NCBI RefSeq assembly: GCF_018100925.1
Contig: NZ_JAGJEH010000008.1
Coordinates: 124,001-188,000 of the forward strand
DNA length: 64,000 bases
Source of the DNA: Pseudoalteromonas luteoviolacea
GTDB taxonomy: Bacteria; Pseudomonadota; Gammaproteobacteria; Enterobacterales; Alteromonadaceae
Reading direction: 5' to 3'
Below the pieces are notes generated by a model. That model saw only the letters and a program-made list of their open reading frames with translations. It was not told the DNA's origin and did not search any database. This document shows, piece after piece, positions 9,190 to 18,945 of this stretch. The position numbers and the translations under genes were made by a program. Position 1 is the stretch's first letter. Each line of letters begins with the position of its first letter.

Positions 9190-10365
9190 ATGATTGCGAC
9201 CATCAACCTTAAAGGCATATTTAAATCAAGCAAGACAGATACATTGTTTGATTTGCCATTGTTGTATGCGATGTTGTGCTTAATTGGGGTTGGGTTTGTG
9301 ATGGTCACCAGTGCCTCTATGCCTGTTGCAGAAAGGCTTTACGATAACCCTTATCATATCATTGTACGTCACGGCATGTTTCTGATTATGGGGATGGTAC
9401 TTTTTTGGTTAAGTACATCTGTGTCCATGGCTTGGTGGAAACGTTTTAACCCTTACTTATTGCTCTTTGGCGTGGTGTTGTTGATCTTGGTTTTAATCGT
9501 TGGCCGAGAGGTGAATGGGGCGAAACGTTGGATCCCTGTTGGACCCGTTGGTGTGCAAGCTGCGGAAGTAGCAAAGCTTTACTTTATAAGCTATATCGCG
9601 GGCTACTTGGTTCGAAAACGAGATGAAGTGCAAGAAAACATTAAAGGGTTTGCAAAACCTATTGTAGTGTTTGCGGTTTATGCCTTTTTAATACTGATGC
9701 AGCCAGATTTAGGCACAGTTGTTGTGATATTTGTCACCACTGTTGGGTTATTGTTTTTAGCTGGTGCAAAGCTATGGCAGTTTTTTGTACTCATGCTCAC
9801 CGGTATTTTTTTGGTGATTATGCTGATCATTTTTGAGCCTTATCGAATGGCCAGGGTAGTTGGATTTTTAGAGCCTTGGAAAGATCCATTTGGTAAAGGG
9901 TATCAGCTTGTTCAGTCTTTAATGGCTTACGGACAAGGCGGCTGGTTTGGTCAAGGACTTGGTAATAGTGTGCAAAAGCTACAGTATTTACCTGAAGCGC
10001 ATAATGACTTTATTTTTGCTGTCATTGCCGAAGAGCTAGGCTTTTTGGGCGTTGTTTGTGTGTTATTTATGTTGGGTATGTTGGTCTTTCGAGCTTTGCT
10101 CATTGGCCAACAAGCGCTAAAGTCGCAAAAAGAATATGAAGGATATTTAGCACTGGGAATCGGGATTTGGTTTGCGTTTCAAACATTAGTCAATGTCGGG
10201 GCGAGTGCAGGGATGTTGCCAACGAAAGGGCTAACTTTGCCATTTGTATCTTATGGTGGCTCAAGTTTATTGGTCATGACAATTGCAGCTGGGTTGCTGC
10301 AACGGATAGATTTCGAAACCAAAATGTCTACGAGGCAGGCAACATCAAGAGGTGGTAAGCGATGA
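9190..10365 (+). CDS. ftsW: septal peptidoglycan glycosyltransferase FtsW
   Basis: SEDS-family polytopic membrane protein of 391 residues with about ten transmembrane segments. FtsW polymerises lipid II at the septum in complex with FtsI. Family features are visible: the extracellular loop with NGAKRWIP and PVGVQ, then PEAHNDFIFAVIAEELG and the late GLTLPFVSYGGSS segment. It begins on the base after the murD stop and overlaps murG by ATGA. Confidence 0.96.
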   Translation: MIATINLKGIFKSSKTDTLFDLPLLYAMLCLIGVGFVMVTSASMPVAERLYDNPYHIIVRHGMFLIMGMVLFWLSTSVSMAWWKRFNPYLLLFGVVLLILVLIVGREVNGAKRWIPVGPVGVQAAEVAKLYFISYIAGYLVRKRDEVQENIKGFAKPIVVFAVYAFLILMQPDLGTVVVIFVTTVGLLFLAGAKLWQFFVLMLTGIFLVIMLIIFEPYRMARVVGFLEPWKDPFGKGYQLVQSLMAYGQGGWFGQGLGNSVQKLQYLPEAHNDFIFAVIAEELGFLGVVCVLFMLGMLVFRALLIGQQALKSQKEYEGYLALGIGIWFAFQTLVNVGASAGMLPTKGLTLPFVSYGGSSLLVMTIAAGLLQRIDFETKMSTRQATSRGGKR

Positions 10366-11450
10366 GTAGACGATTATTGGTTGCTGCTGGTGGTACAGGT
10401 GGGCACATTTTCCCAGGTATCGCTGTTGCAGAAAAATTAAAACAACTTGGCTGGGAAGTTTCTTGGGTTGGAACTGAGGATAGAATGGAAGCCCAGGTTG
10501 TACCTGGTCATGGTTTTGAGATTGACTTTATTAAGGTAAAAGGGTTGAGAGGCAATGGTTTAAAACGCCTGTTAAAGGCCCCTTTTATGATACTTAAAGC
10601 CATCATTGCAGCGAGAAATATACTCAAAACCCATAAACCGGATGCCGTACTTACAATGGGTGGGTACGTAACAGGGCCTGTCGGGATCGCAGCAAAAATG
10701 TTAGGCGTACCACTTATCATCCACGAGCAAAATGCGGTGGCGGGTTTTAGCAATAAACTGCTGGCTAAGTTGGCTACACGTGTATTGTGCGCTTTTCAAG
10801 GTGCGTTTGCAGATAGAGCGTGTGATATTGTAGGTAATCCAATAAGAGATTCGGTGACCCAGATTCAGTCTAAATCGATTACTCACCAAGTGAATTGCCT
10901 CGTGGTTGGTGGTTCTTTGGGGGCAAAGGCATTAAACGATATATTGCCTGATGTCTTTTCATCTCTTAATGAGAAAAATCACGCATCGTTAGCTGTTTGG
11001 CATCAGTCAGGAAAAGGGAATGGGGGCGGTGTAACCAAGCGCTATGAAGGTCAATCGTTTGACTATAAAGTTACTGAGTTTATCGAAAATATGGATCAAG
11101 CTTATGAGTGGGCTGATATTATAGTCTGCCGTGCGGGTGCCTTGACGGTCAGTGAAGTTGCAGCGGCAGGAAAAATGGCCGTTTTTGTACCACTGCCTCA
11201 CGCCGTTGATGATCATCAAACATTAAATGCTCGTGCTTTAGTGGATAAGCAAGCAGCCTTGATTGTTCCTCAATCTGAGCTGAATATGTCAAATATGGTT
11301 TCACTATTAGAGCCGTTTTTTGCTGAACCACACTTAATTGAAGAAAAAGCACTGCGCGCCAAAGCGTGTGCGCAACTTGATGCCACAAATTCAGTGGTTG
11401 AAATAATTAAAGAAGTTACTAATCAAAGAGAAAGTTGTGAAAGAAAATAA
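10362..11450 (+). CDS. murG: lipid II synthase MurG (GlcNAc transferase)
   Basis: GT28 glycosyltransferase of 362 residues. It adds GlcNAc from UDP-GlcNAc to lipid I on the inner membrane face, giving lipid II. The N-terminal glycine loop GGTGGH is at residues 10-15, and HEQNAVAG near 127-134 is a family hallmark. The C-terminal half has VCRAGALTVSEVAAAG for nucleotide-sugar binding. It overlaps ftsW by four bases and murC by fourteen. Confidence 0.96.
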   Translation: MSRRLLVAAGGTGGHIFPGIAVAEKLKQLGWEVSWVGTEDRMEAQVVPGHGFEIDFIKVKGLRGNGLKRLLKAPFMILKAIIAARNILKTHKPDAVLTMGGYVTGPVGIAAKMLGVPLIIHEQNAVAGFSNKLLAKLATRVLCAFQGAFADRACDIVGNPIRDSVTQIQSKSITHQVNCLVVGGSLGAKALNDILPDVFSSLNEKNHASLAVWHQSGKGNGGGVTKRYEGQSFDYKVTEFIENMDQAYEWADIIVCRAGALTVSEVAAAGKMAVFVPLPHAVDDHQTLNARALVDKQAALIVPQSELNMSNMVSLLEPFFAEPHLIEEKALRAKACAQLDATNSVVEIIKEVTNQRESCERK

Positions 11451-12870
11451 ATATCGCCGGGCTATGAGACGCATCAACACCATCCACTTCATTGGAATAG
11501 GTGGTGCTGGTATGGGCGGTATAGCAGAAGTGTTGGCGTATGAAGGGTATCGGATCACAGGTTCAGATATCGCGCAAAATGCTATGACAGAAAGGCTGTT
11601 AAAAATTGGCGCTGAGATTTTTATCGGTCACGATTCGGCCAATGTCACTGATGCAGACGTGGTGGTAGTCTCCAGCGCAATAGATACATCAAACCCTGAA
11701 ATTATGGCGGCTCAGCAGGCACGCATTCCGGTTGTAAGGCGTGCTGAAATGCTCGCTGAGTTAATGCGCTTTAGACACGGCATTGCGGTAGCGGGTACCC
11801 ATGGAAAAACAACAACGACTAGCCTAGTAGCAAGTATTTTTGCAGAAGCAAAGTTGGATCCAACATTTATTATTGGCGGATTGCTAAATAGCGCAGGAAG
11901 TAACGCTAAAGTTGGCAGTAGCGACGTGCTGATTGCCGAAGCAGATGAAAGCGATGCTTCTTTTTTGCATTTACAACCAATGGCTTCAGTAATCACCAAT
12001 ATTGAAGCAGATCATATGGATACGTATGGTGGTGATTTTGAAAAGCTCAAAGACACCTACGTTGACTTTATCCATAACTTACCGTTTTACGGTTTGGCAG
12101 TTGTATGTATTGACTCGCCAGTAGTAAGAGAGCTGTTACCGAGATTTGCTAGGCCAACGATTACTTATGGTGAGAGTGAAGATGCGGATTATCGAATGAC
12201 CGACTATGTGCAAAACGTTGAGAGTTGTAGCTTCAAGGTGTTGCATAAATCTGGGTCAAGTATTGAGATCACGCTAAATATGCCAGGTAAACACAATGCA
12301 CTTAATGCCACCGCAGCCATTGCAATAGCCAAAGATCACGATATTGATAGCAGTGCTATCCAAGTTGCTTTAAAAGAGTTTGCAGGTATCGGAAGACGCT
12401 TCCAGCACTACGGTACATTTACAAATGATTCTGGTGAAGTGATGTTAGTCGATGATTATGGTCATCATCCATCTGAAGTGGCCGTGACTATTGAAGCTGC
12501 GCGTGCCGGTTGGCCCGATAAGCGGTTGGTGATGCTGTACCAACCACATAGGTATACGCGTACTCGTGATCTTTATGAAGAGTTTGTTAAAGTGCTCTCG
12601 GAAGTTGATCAATTGATCTTATTAGATGTCTATGCTGCTGGTGAAGCGACCATTGTCGGTGCAGATAGTAAAGCATTGTGTAGGAGTTTGCGCCAGAGAG
12701 GGATTGAACCTATCCATGTGGCGGAGCATGAAGAGTTGATGACCGTTTTGGCGGATGTGATAGAAGACAATGATTTAGTGATCACTCAAGGTGCGGGCAA
12801 CATAGGTCAGATCGTGAAGCAATTAGCTGCGACAGAGCTATCCAAGCAAAAGTTAAGAGCGGAGAGTTAA
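11437..12870 (+). CDS. murC: UDP-MurNAc:L-alanine ligase MurC
   Basis: Mur ligase of 477 residues that commits UDP-MurNAc to pentapeptide synthesis by adding L-alanine. It shows GIGGAGMGGIAEVL near residues 21-34 and the ATP loop GTHGKTT at 120-126, then EADESDASFLHL and DDYGHHP. The GTG at 11437 is chosen because related proteins extend ahead of RRINTIHFIG; an ATG at 11464 is the alternative. It shares one base with ddlB (TAATG). Confidence 0.96.
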   Translation: MKENKYRRAMRRINTIHFIGIGGAGMGGIAEVLAYEGYRITGSDIAQNAMTERLLKIGAEIFIGHDSANVTDADVVVVSSAIDTSNPEIMAAQQARIPVVRRAEMLAELMRFRHGIAVAGTHGKTTTTSLVASIFAEAKLDPTFIIGGLLNSAGSNAKVGSSDVLIAEADESDASFLHLQPMASVITNIEADHMDTYGGDFEKLKDTYVDFIHNLPFYGLAVVCIDSPVVRELLPRFARPTITYGESEDADYRMTDYVQNVESCSFKVLHKSGSSIEITLNMPGKHNALNATAAIAIAKDHDIDSSAIQVALKEFAGIGRRFQHYGTFTNDSGEVMLVDDYGHHPSEVAVTIEAARAGWPDKRLVMLYQPHRYTRTRDLYEEFVKVLSEVDQLILLDVYAAGEATIVGADSKALCRSLRQRGIEPIHVAEHEELMTVLADVIEDNDLVITQGAGNIGQIVKQLAATELSKQKLRAES

Positions 12871-13778
12871 TGAGTAAATTTGGAAAAGTTGCTGTATTAC
12901 TGGGTGGAAGTTCAGCTGAACGAGAAGTCTCTTTGGCCTCAGGTAATGCGATCGTTGCGGCATTAAAAAGCCAAGGGGTTGATGTGATCGCCTTTGACCC
13001 TGCGCAGCGCAATATCTCGGAATTAACAGCTCTGAATGTAAAGCGTGTTTTTATCGCTTTGCATGGAAGAGGTGGTGAGGATGGTACGGTGCAAGGTGCC
13101 CTTGAGTTTATGGGGATCCCTTATACAGGTAGCGGTGTGTTGGGAAGTGCATTGGCAATGGATAAAATTCGTTGCAAGCATCTATTTGAATCGGCCAAGC
13201 TGAGTACAGCAAAATACGCGGTGGTTGATAAACACAGTGGCTATGATGCCAAAGCTATTATTAAAGAGCTAGGACAAGTCATGGTGAAGCCGAGCCATGA
13301 AGGTTCAAGCGTTGGTATGGCAAAAGCACAAGATGAAACGTCATTAATAGAAGCTTTGAATGCTGCGTTTAAGTTCGATAATCAAGTGCTAGTAGAACAG
13401 TGGATAGAAGGGCGAGAGTTTACAGTTGCAATCTTAGATGGGCAGCCGTTACCTGTTATTGAAATGCGCACACCACGTGGGTTTTACGATTATCAGGCAA
13501 AGTATAAAGAAACGACAACTGAATACATATGCCCAGCAGAATTAACGCCAGCTTATACTGAGCAATTGCAAGTGATGTCGCTACATGCATTTGAATTAGT
13601 TGGCGCTAGCGGTTGGGGACGCGTTGATGCAATGCAAGATGCAAATGGACAGTTTTATTTACTCGAAGTAAATACTGTGCCAGGTATGACGGAAACCTCT
13701 TTGGTACCGAAGGCGGCAAAAGCACAAGATATCAGCTTTGAACAGTTAGTCGTTCGCATTTTAGAGCAAACGTTATAA
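12870..13778 (+). CDS. ddlB: D-alanine:D-alanine ligase DdlB
   Basis: ATP-grasp ligase of 302 residues that makes the D-Ala-D-Ala used by MurF. The N-terminus has LLGGSSAEREVSL (residues 9-21), then HGRGGEDGTVQG, KPSHEGSSVGM and the C-terminal LLEVNTVPGMTETSLVP. It shares one base with murC and is separated from ftsQ by a single base. Its dcw position is the usual one for DdlB. Confidence 0.96.
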   Translation: MSKFGKVAVLLGGSSAEREVSLASGNAIVAALKSQGVDVIAFDPAQRNISELTALNVKRVFIALHGRGGEDGTVQGALEFMGIPYTGSGVLGSALAMDKIRCKHLFESAKLSTAKYAVVDKHSGYDAKAIIKELGQVMVKPSHEGSSVGMAKAQDETSLIEALNAAFKFDNQVLVEQWIEGREFTVAILDGQPLPVIEMRTPRGFYDYQAKYKETTTEYICPAELTPAYTEQLQVMSLHAFELVGASGWGRVDAMQDANGQFYLLEVNTVPGMTETSLVPKAAKAQDISFEQLVVRILEQTL

Positions 13779-13779
13779 T

Positions 13780-14559
13780 ATGCGCTCAAATATGAAAAAA
13801 GCGTTTACGAAAGTCGGCAGGCTGAATTGGTCTGCGATACTTGGTGTGGGCTTTTTTCTAGGTGTATTGATTTTTCTAGTACGCAGTGTGTTTTGGGTCA
13901 GCGACTGGTTGGTCGAGCACAGAGATGCACAGATTAAAACGTTAACCGTGTTGGGAGATCCTTTTTACACTGAGGAACACGACATTGTTGAAGCGATAAA
14001 ACGAACAGACTTAACCAGCTTTTTTCAGTTAAATGTGAAATCGGTTCAGGCTGCTGTTAAGGATTTACCTTGGGTTGCATCTGTATCGGTGCGTAAGCAG
14101 TGGCCTGATACAATTCAGGTTTATGTTGTTGAGCATAAACCTGTCGCATTTTGGAATAGTGATTCACTACTGAATGCGGATGGCGTCATATTTCAAGCTG
14201 ATAGCACTAAGCTATCTACTAACTTACCTCAGTTATATGGTCCAGAGGGAAGTGAAGGTGAAGCTTGGGAAACGTTTTTGCAATTGAAGGCCATGTTGGC
14301 AGTCAATTCATTTGAATTAACTAGTTTGGCGCTTTCCGAGCGGTTTGCTTGGCAGCTATGGTTAAAAAATGGCATCGAACTAAATTTAGGCAGAGAAGAA
14401 AAAGCAAAGAGAGTGCAAAGGTTCATTGACGTGTATCCGCTTTTAAAAAGACCCGAAGGTGCACTGCTTGATGTGATCGATTTGCGTTATGATACAGGGC
14501 TGGCGGTAAGTTGGAGATACCCCCAGGTACATGAGAAAAAAGAAAAGAGTAAAGCATGA
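13780..14559 (+). CDS. ftsQ: cell division protein FtsQ
   Basis: Bitopic membrane protein of 259 residues: a short cytoplasmic N-terminus, a transmembrane segment at about residues 20-43, a POTRA domain starting with KTLTVLGDPFYTEE, and the periplasmic beta domain. FtsQ recruits FtsL and FtsB to the divisome. ATG at 13780 is used; the next in-frame ATG at 13792 is a possible shorter start. It overlaps ftsA by ATGA. Confidence 0.93.
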   Translation: MRSNMKKAFTKVGRLNWSAILGVGFFLGVLIFLVRSVFWVSDWLVEHRDAQIKTLTVLGDPFYTEEHDIVEAIKRTDLTSFFQLNVKSVQAAVKDLPWVASVSVRKQWPDTIQVYVVEHKPVAFWNSDSLLNADGVIFQADSTKLSTNLPQLYGPEGSEGEAWETFLQLKAMLAVNSFELTSLALSERFAWQLWLKNGIELNLGREEKAKRVQRFIDVYPLLKRPEGALLDVIDLRYDTGLAVSWRYPQVHEKKEKSKA

Positions 14560-15788
14560 CCAAGTCAGCAGAAAGAAACTTAGTGATAGGACTCGATGTA
14601 GGTACTGCAAAAGTAGTTGCTACTGTCGGTGAGATCACATCCGATAATCAATTAAGTATTGTTGGCGTTGGTAACCAAGTTGCGCACGGTATGGATAAGG
14701 GCGGAGTCAACGATCTTAATTTGGTATCTGATTCGATTAAACGTGCAATTGATGAAGCCGAATTAATGGCGGATTGCAGAATTAGCTCGGTGTATCTGGG
14801 TATTTCGGGTAAACATATTCAATGCCAAAACGAAAGTGGCGTAGTGGCAATTAATAACACAGAAGTCACAGATGATGATATTGCAAATGTTATCCATATT
14901 GCTCGGTCTGTGCCTATTTCGGCTGAGCGTAAAATGCTGCATTCGTTGCCACAAGAGTACAGCATTGATATGCAAGAGGGGATCAAAAACCCACTTGGTA
15001 TGAGTGGAGTAAGGATGGAAGCGAAAGCGCATATTATTACTTGCTCCAATGACATGGCCAAGAATATAGAAAAGTGCGTAGAGCGATGCGGGCTTGAAGT
15101 TGACCAGCTTACCTTTACGGCCTTAGCTTCTTGTTATTCTGTTTTGACAGAAGATGAAAAAGAACTGGGGGCGGCTGTAGTCGATATCGGCGGCGGCACT
15201 ATGGATATTGCCATTTATGTAAATGGCGCGCTGCGTCATACAGCAGTAATTCCTGTTGCTGGTAACCAAGTTACCGGAGATATTGCAAAAATATTTAGAA
15301 CGCCACTCTCACATGCTGAGTCTTTGAAGGTACAATACGCGTTTGCTAGCAGTCAAATGGCCAGTGTTGAAGAAACAATTGAAGTGCCAAGCGTTGGTGG
15401 TCGTCCCTCTCGGATCATGTCTCGTCATACCTTATCAGAGGTAGTTGAGCCGAGATTTAGAGAACTATTTGAGTTGGTTCAAGAAGAAATTCGTCGCTCT
15501 GGTTTTGAAGATCAAATTGCGGCAGGTGTTGTCATGACTGGTGGCAGCGCCAAAATGAAAGGGGCTTTGGAAGTTGCAGAAGACATCTTTCAAATGCCCG
15601 TAAGGATAGGAAAGCCTGTTGGGATCACAGGATTAACAGATTATGTTGATGATCCGGCATATGCTACAGCGGTAGGTTTGTTACAATACGGCCGTACGCT
15701 GCAAGCCAAAAATGCACAAAAGGCGAAAGTAGATGCCGAAGAAGGTTGGTGGAGCCGAGTAACTAAATGGTTTCAAGGTGAGTTTTAA
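14556..15788 (+). CDS. ftsA: cell division protein FtsA
   Basis: Actin-like ATPase of 410 residues that tethers FtsZ filaments to the membrane. The phosphate-binding loop GLDVGTAKV is at residues 13-21, VVDIGGGTMDIA is near 208-219, and VMTGGSAKM is near 327-335. The C-terminal WWSRVTKWFQGEF is the amphipathic membrane-targeting helix. The start overlaps the ftsQ stop; ftsZ follows after 21 bases. Confidence 0.97.
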   Translation: MTKSAERNLVIGLDVGTAKVVATVGEITSDNQLSIVGVGNQVAHGMDKGGVNDLNLVSDSIKRAIDEAELMADCRISSVYLGISGKHIQCQNESGVVAINNTEVTDDDIANVIHIARSVPISAERKMLHSLPQEYSIDMQEGIKNPLGMSGVRMEAKAHIITCSNDMAKNIEKCVERCGLEVDQLTFTALASCYSVLTEDEKELGAAVVDIGGGTMDIAIYVNGALRHTAVIPVAGNQVTGDIAKIFRTPLSHAESLKVQYAFASSQMASVEETIEVPSVGGRPSRIMSRHTLSEVVEPRFRELFELVQEEIRRSGFEDQIAAGVVMTGGSAKMKGALEVAEDIFQMPVRIGKPVGITGLTDYVDDPAYATAVGLLQYGRTLQAKNAQKAKVDAEEGWWSRVTKWFQGEF

Positions 15789-15809
15789 AGCTCAAGTCGG
15801 AGAGTGAAG

Positions 15810-17066
15810 ATGTTTGATATTATGGAGCAACACGGCGAAGAGGCCGTAATTAAAGTAATTGGTGTTGGCGGCGGCGGTGGCAACGCCGTTGAGCATATGG
15901 TAAAGCAAGAAATAGAAGGTGTACGCTTCATTGTTGCCAACACTGACGCGCAAGCGTTAAGAAAGTCATCTGCGGATGTCACTGTCCAACTTGGTACGCA
16001 AATTACCCAAGGTTTAGGGGCGGGTGCTAATCCAGAAGTTGGTAAAAGTGCAGCCGAAGAAGATGTTGAAACGATTAAGGCGAGCCTTGAAGGTGCTGAT
16101 ATGGTCTTTATCGCCGCAGGTATGGGTGGCGGTACAGGTACTGGTGCTGCACCTGTGGTTGCGCGTGTCGCCAAAGAGCTGGGGATTTTGACCGTTGCCG
16201 TCGTTACGCGTCCTTTTGACTTGGAAGGTAAAAAGCGTATGGCTGCAGCTGATCATGGGATCGGTGAATTGTCTGAAATTGTAGATTCACTTATTACAAT
16301 TCCTAACAACAAGTTACTGAAAGTACTTGGCAAAGGAACTACATTATTAGACGCATTTGCAAAAGCTAACGACGTTCTTTATGGCGCGGTGCAAGGCATT
16401 GCAGAATTAATTACCCGTTCAGGTCTAATTAATGTCGACTTTGCTGATGTAAGAACGGTAATGTCGGCAATGGGTACTGCGATGATGGGTACCGCAGCAG
16501 CATCTGGTCCAGATCGCGCACAAGAAGCTGCTGAAGCTGCTATTTCAAGTCCGCTGCTTGAAGATGTGGATTTGACAGGTGCAAAAGGTATTTTGGTTAA
16601 TATTACCGCTGGTATGGATATCACCATTGAAGAGTTTGAAGTGGTGGGTAACCACGTCAAGGCACTGGCGTCTGAAAATGCAACAGTGGTGGTAGGTGCA
16701 GTTATTGATCCTGAAATGAGTGACGAATTACGCGTTACTGTTGTGGCCACGGGCCTTGGTGGCGAACGTAAACCTCAGTTTGGCATTGTTGATAAAGGCA
16801 TTCAAGGTCTTGCTGGACAAGCTGCAACAGGGACTCATGGCCCAAGTCATACTAACGATGACTTTGTGCCAAGCTTTGGCGGTGCGGGCAATAAGCCTGT
16901 TGAATCACAGCCCAGCAGTGATACGGGTGCAGGGTTTAGCGCAGAGCCCAACACAATACAGACCAAAGAGACAATTAAAACGACTGAGCAACCAAAAGAA
17001 ACTGGTGAAAAAGAAAAAGGTGACTATTTCGATATCCCAGCATTTTTGAGAAAACAGTCAGACTAG
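15810..17066 (+). CDS. ftsZ: cell division protein FtsZ
   Basis: Tubulin-like GTPase of 418 residues that forms the Z-ring. The tubulin signature GGGTGTG is at residues 106-112, VIGVGGGGGNAVEHM lies near the N-terminus, and NVDFADVRTVMS is the T7 loop. The C-terminal peptide DIPAFLRKQ is the conserved site bound by FtsA and ZipA. A GTG at 15804 is in frame, but ATG at 15810 gives the family start MFDIME and is preceded by GGAGAG. An acidic and Q/T-rich linker precedes the tail. Confidence 0.98.
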   Translation: MFDIMEQHGEEAVIKVIGVGGGGGNAVEHMVKQEIEGVRFIVANTDAQALRKSSADVTVQLGTQITQGLGAGANPEVGKSAAEEDVETIKASLEGADMVFIAAGMGGGTGTGAAPVVARVAKELGILTVAVVTRPFDLEGKKRMAAADHGIGELSEIVDSLITIPNNKLLKVLGKGTTLLDAFAKANDVLYGAVQGIAELITRSGLINVDFADVRTVMSAMGTAMMGTAAASGPDRAQEAAEAAISSPLLEDVDLTGAKGILVNITAGMDITIEEFEVVGNHVKALASENATVVVGAVIDPEMSDELRVTVVATGLGGERKPQFGIVDKGIQGLAGQAATGTHGPSHTNDDFVPSFGGAGNKPVESQPSSDTGAGFSAEPNTIQTKETIKTTEQPKETGEKEKGDYFDIPAFLRKQSD

Positions 17067-17082
17067 GATAAAAAATGACCGA

Positions 17083-17111
17083 TTGGCAAGGGGTGTTATA
17101 TGTGATACACT
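17083..17111 (+). promoter_or_regulatory. lpxC promoter candidate with extended -10
   Basis: TTGGCA (17083-17088), a 17-base spacer and TACACT (17106-17111) form a good sigma70 promoter. TG one base before the -10 box gives the extended form TGaTACACT. Its position 34 bases before the lpxC ATG fits separate transcription of lpxC, as in E. coli. Confidence 0.6.
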
Positions 17112-17144
17112 CCGCGGTCTATCTAACTTAAAGTGGGCGAATAT

Positions 17145-18068
17145 ATGATTAAACAACGTACAATTGCAGAAGTTGTTAAAGCCACAGGTGTAGGTTTACA
17201 CAAAGGTGAAAAGGTCACGATCACTCTCCGACCTGCGAGCGCAAATACGGGCATTGTATTTCGTCGCGTAGATCTAGACCCTGTTGTCGATTTCGAGACA
17301 ACTCCTGAAGCTGTGGGTGATACGCAATTGTGTACTTGTTTAACTAATAAAGATGGTGTTCGCCTTTCTACGACTGAGCATTTAATTGCGGCGGTCGCAG
17401 CTTTGGGCATCGATAATCTTATCGTTGAACTAGACAGTGCCGAAGTACCAATTATGGATGGTAGTGCATTACCATTTATATACTTGATACAAAAAGGCGG
17501 TATTGCTGAGTTAAATGTAGCGAAACGATTCATACGTATCAAAGAAACTGTACGTGTTGAAGACGGTGACAAATGGGCCGAAATCGAGCCGTACGATGGA
17601 TTCCATATCGATTTTGAAATTGCATTTGATCACCCTGCAATTAATGCAAGTCGTCAACGCATTGGTCTAGATATTACTGCACAAAGCTTCACGCAGGAAA
17701 TCAGTCGCGCGCGTACTTTCGGTTTTATGAAAGACATTGAGTATATGCATGCTAATAATCTGGCACTTGGCGGTAGCATGGATAATGCTGTTGTGTTAGA
17801 TGAGTTTAAAGTGCTTAACCCAAATGGTCTGCGTTACAAAGATGAGTTTGTAAAACACAAAATACTAGACTGTGTGGGTGATTTGTTTATGACGGGTCAC
17901 AACATTTTAGGTAAGGTGACATGTTATAAGTCTGGTCACGGTCTAAACAATAAACTACTGCGCGAAGTCATGGCAAATGAACAAGCGTGGGAGTGGGTTA
18001 GCTTTGACGAGCCAGTCACCATGCCAGCACCTGGTTTGGAAGCTGGACAACAAACAGCAACAGCATAA
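17145..18068 (+). CDS. lpxC: UDP-3-O-acyl-N-acetylglucosamine deacetylase LpxC
   Basis: Zinc deacetylase of 307 residues that carries out the committed step of lipid A synthesis. The metal ligands are visible as H79 in TTEHL, H238 in KHKILD and D242. ATG at 17145 gives the family start MIKQRT; an upstream in-frame GTG at 17133 is not needed. It sits after ftsZ as in other gammaproteobacteria and is closed by a strong hairpin terminator. Confidence 0.97.
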   Translation: MIKQRTIAEVVKATGVGLHKGEKVTITLRPASANTGIVFRRVDLDPVVDFETTPEAVGDTQLCTCLTNKDGVRLSTTEHLIAAVAALGIDNLIVELDSAEVPIMDGSALPFIYLIQKGGIAELNVAKRFIRIKETVRVEDGDKWAEIEPYDGFHIDFEIAFDHPAINASRQRIGLDITAQSFTQEISRARTFGFMKDIEYMHANNLALGGSMDNAVVLDEFKVLNPNGLRYKDEFVKHKILDCVGDLFMTGHNILGKVTCYKSGHGLNNKLLREVMANEQAWEWVSFDEPVTMPAPGLEAGQQTATA

Positions 18069-18099
18069 AAAAATGACGCGAAAGCGTCATTTTTTTTTA
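18068..18099. terminator. bidirectional terminator between lpxC and dciA
   Basis: The stem TGACGC/GCGTCA with a GAAA tetraloop is flanked by an A-run on the left and nine T on the right. It can therefore end lpxC transcription on + and dciA transcription on -. The two genes converge here. Confidence 0.9.
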
Positions 18100-18114
18100 G
18101 CTATTGCCTCACAA

Positions 18115-18588
18115 CTATTTACTGGCGTGTTTTGCCAATTTTAAAAGTTTTTCTTTTAGCCCTGCAGGTGCATTGTCGGCCAGCATTGTGAGTTGCTGTG
18201 CAGTAGACTCGCTCAAACGGTGCTGTTGGGTAGGCGGCTTTTTCGGCTCGACGACACGTTGTGATAACCGCTGTTGAGCCTCTGGGGTAGCGGTGATTTT
18301 CACTTGACTGCAATCATGAAAGCCTGATTGCCTGAACTCCGACAAGATTTCCATTTTGAGATATCCAAGGCGAGTAGCCAATGTTGCAGAAGCGGCTTCG
18401 ATATGTAAAGTACCTTGACTGTAGTTAGATACACGGCACTTTTTACTTAGAATTGGACCCAGTGCCTTATTCAAGGGAGCTTGTAACGCTGCAATGTCTT
18501 GTGCTTTTTCGACATAGTTGGATAATTTGTTAGACCACTTAGGTGCCAACTCAGAGAGCGATTTAGGGTCAAATCTATTTTTAGCCAT
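18115..18588 (-). CDS. dciA: DUF721 protein, probable DciA helicase loader
   Basis: Protein of 157 residues of the DUF721 family. The conserved part, with CRVSNYSQGTLHIEAAS and LRYLK-like segments, covers about residues 45-105, and a basic, proline-rich stretch follows. DciA loads the DnaB replicative helicase in bacteria lacking DnaC; that role is family knowledge and is not proven here. The minus-strand start is supported by an AGGAG Shine-Dalgarno at 18594-18598, five bases from ATG. A position between lpxC and secA facing the other way is common in relatives. Confidence 0.8.
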   Translation of the reverse strand: MAKNRFDPKSLSELAPKWSNKLSNYVEKAQDIAALQAPLNKALGPILSKKCRVSNYSQGTLHIEAASATLATRLGYLKMEILSEFRQSGFHDCSQVKITATPEAQQRLSQRVVEPKKPPTQQHRLSESTAQQLTMLADNAPAGLKEKLLKLAKHASK

Positions 18589-18600
18589 ACCGTCTCCTCT

Positions 18601-18925
18601 ATTTGAACATAGTGTATGATTTGCGCTTATTCAGCTTTATACCTAGCAAAGAGCATTGCAATATCTCTACCTGTTCTATTTTACCTTAATTTTACGCTAG
18701 GGTAATGCTTAGTCGCATCTGAAATGTCGATATCTAATATAGGAGAGCCTTGTTCTGTGTATTCGACTTGAAGTTTAGAGCGACTATCCCCATATCTGCA
18801 TAATTGACAAACAATACCGTCATATCTGAAGGATATTATAGAGTGACCATATGCGTAATTACGTGTATTCTGAACCCCCCTTGCGATAGACATGTTATTA
18901 AATAGGAACAGTTTTCGCTTAGGTG
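18601..18925. other. dciA-secA intergenic region
   Basis: No SecM-like arrest peptide gene was found on + before secA, the position it holds in E. coli. On the minus strand a frame is open from 18941 to 18681 (86 codons; internal ATG near 18893). It has no recognisable domain and no Shine-Dalgarno sequence, so it is not called as a gene. The rest shows nothing identifiable. Confidence 0.4.
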
Positions 18926-18945
18926 GTTTGCAGATGCGCATAGTC

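Noticed and set aside
17123..17572. Open minus-strand frame of 149 codons opposite lpxC
   Set aside because: It lies entirely opposite a well-conserved gene and has no family resemblance; it is a shadow of lpxC codon use. The same holds for frames opposite ftsZ (15785-16174, 16379-16750).
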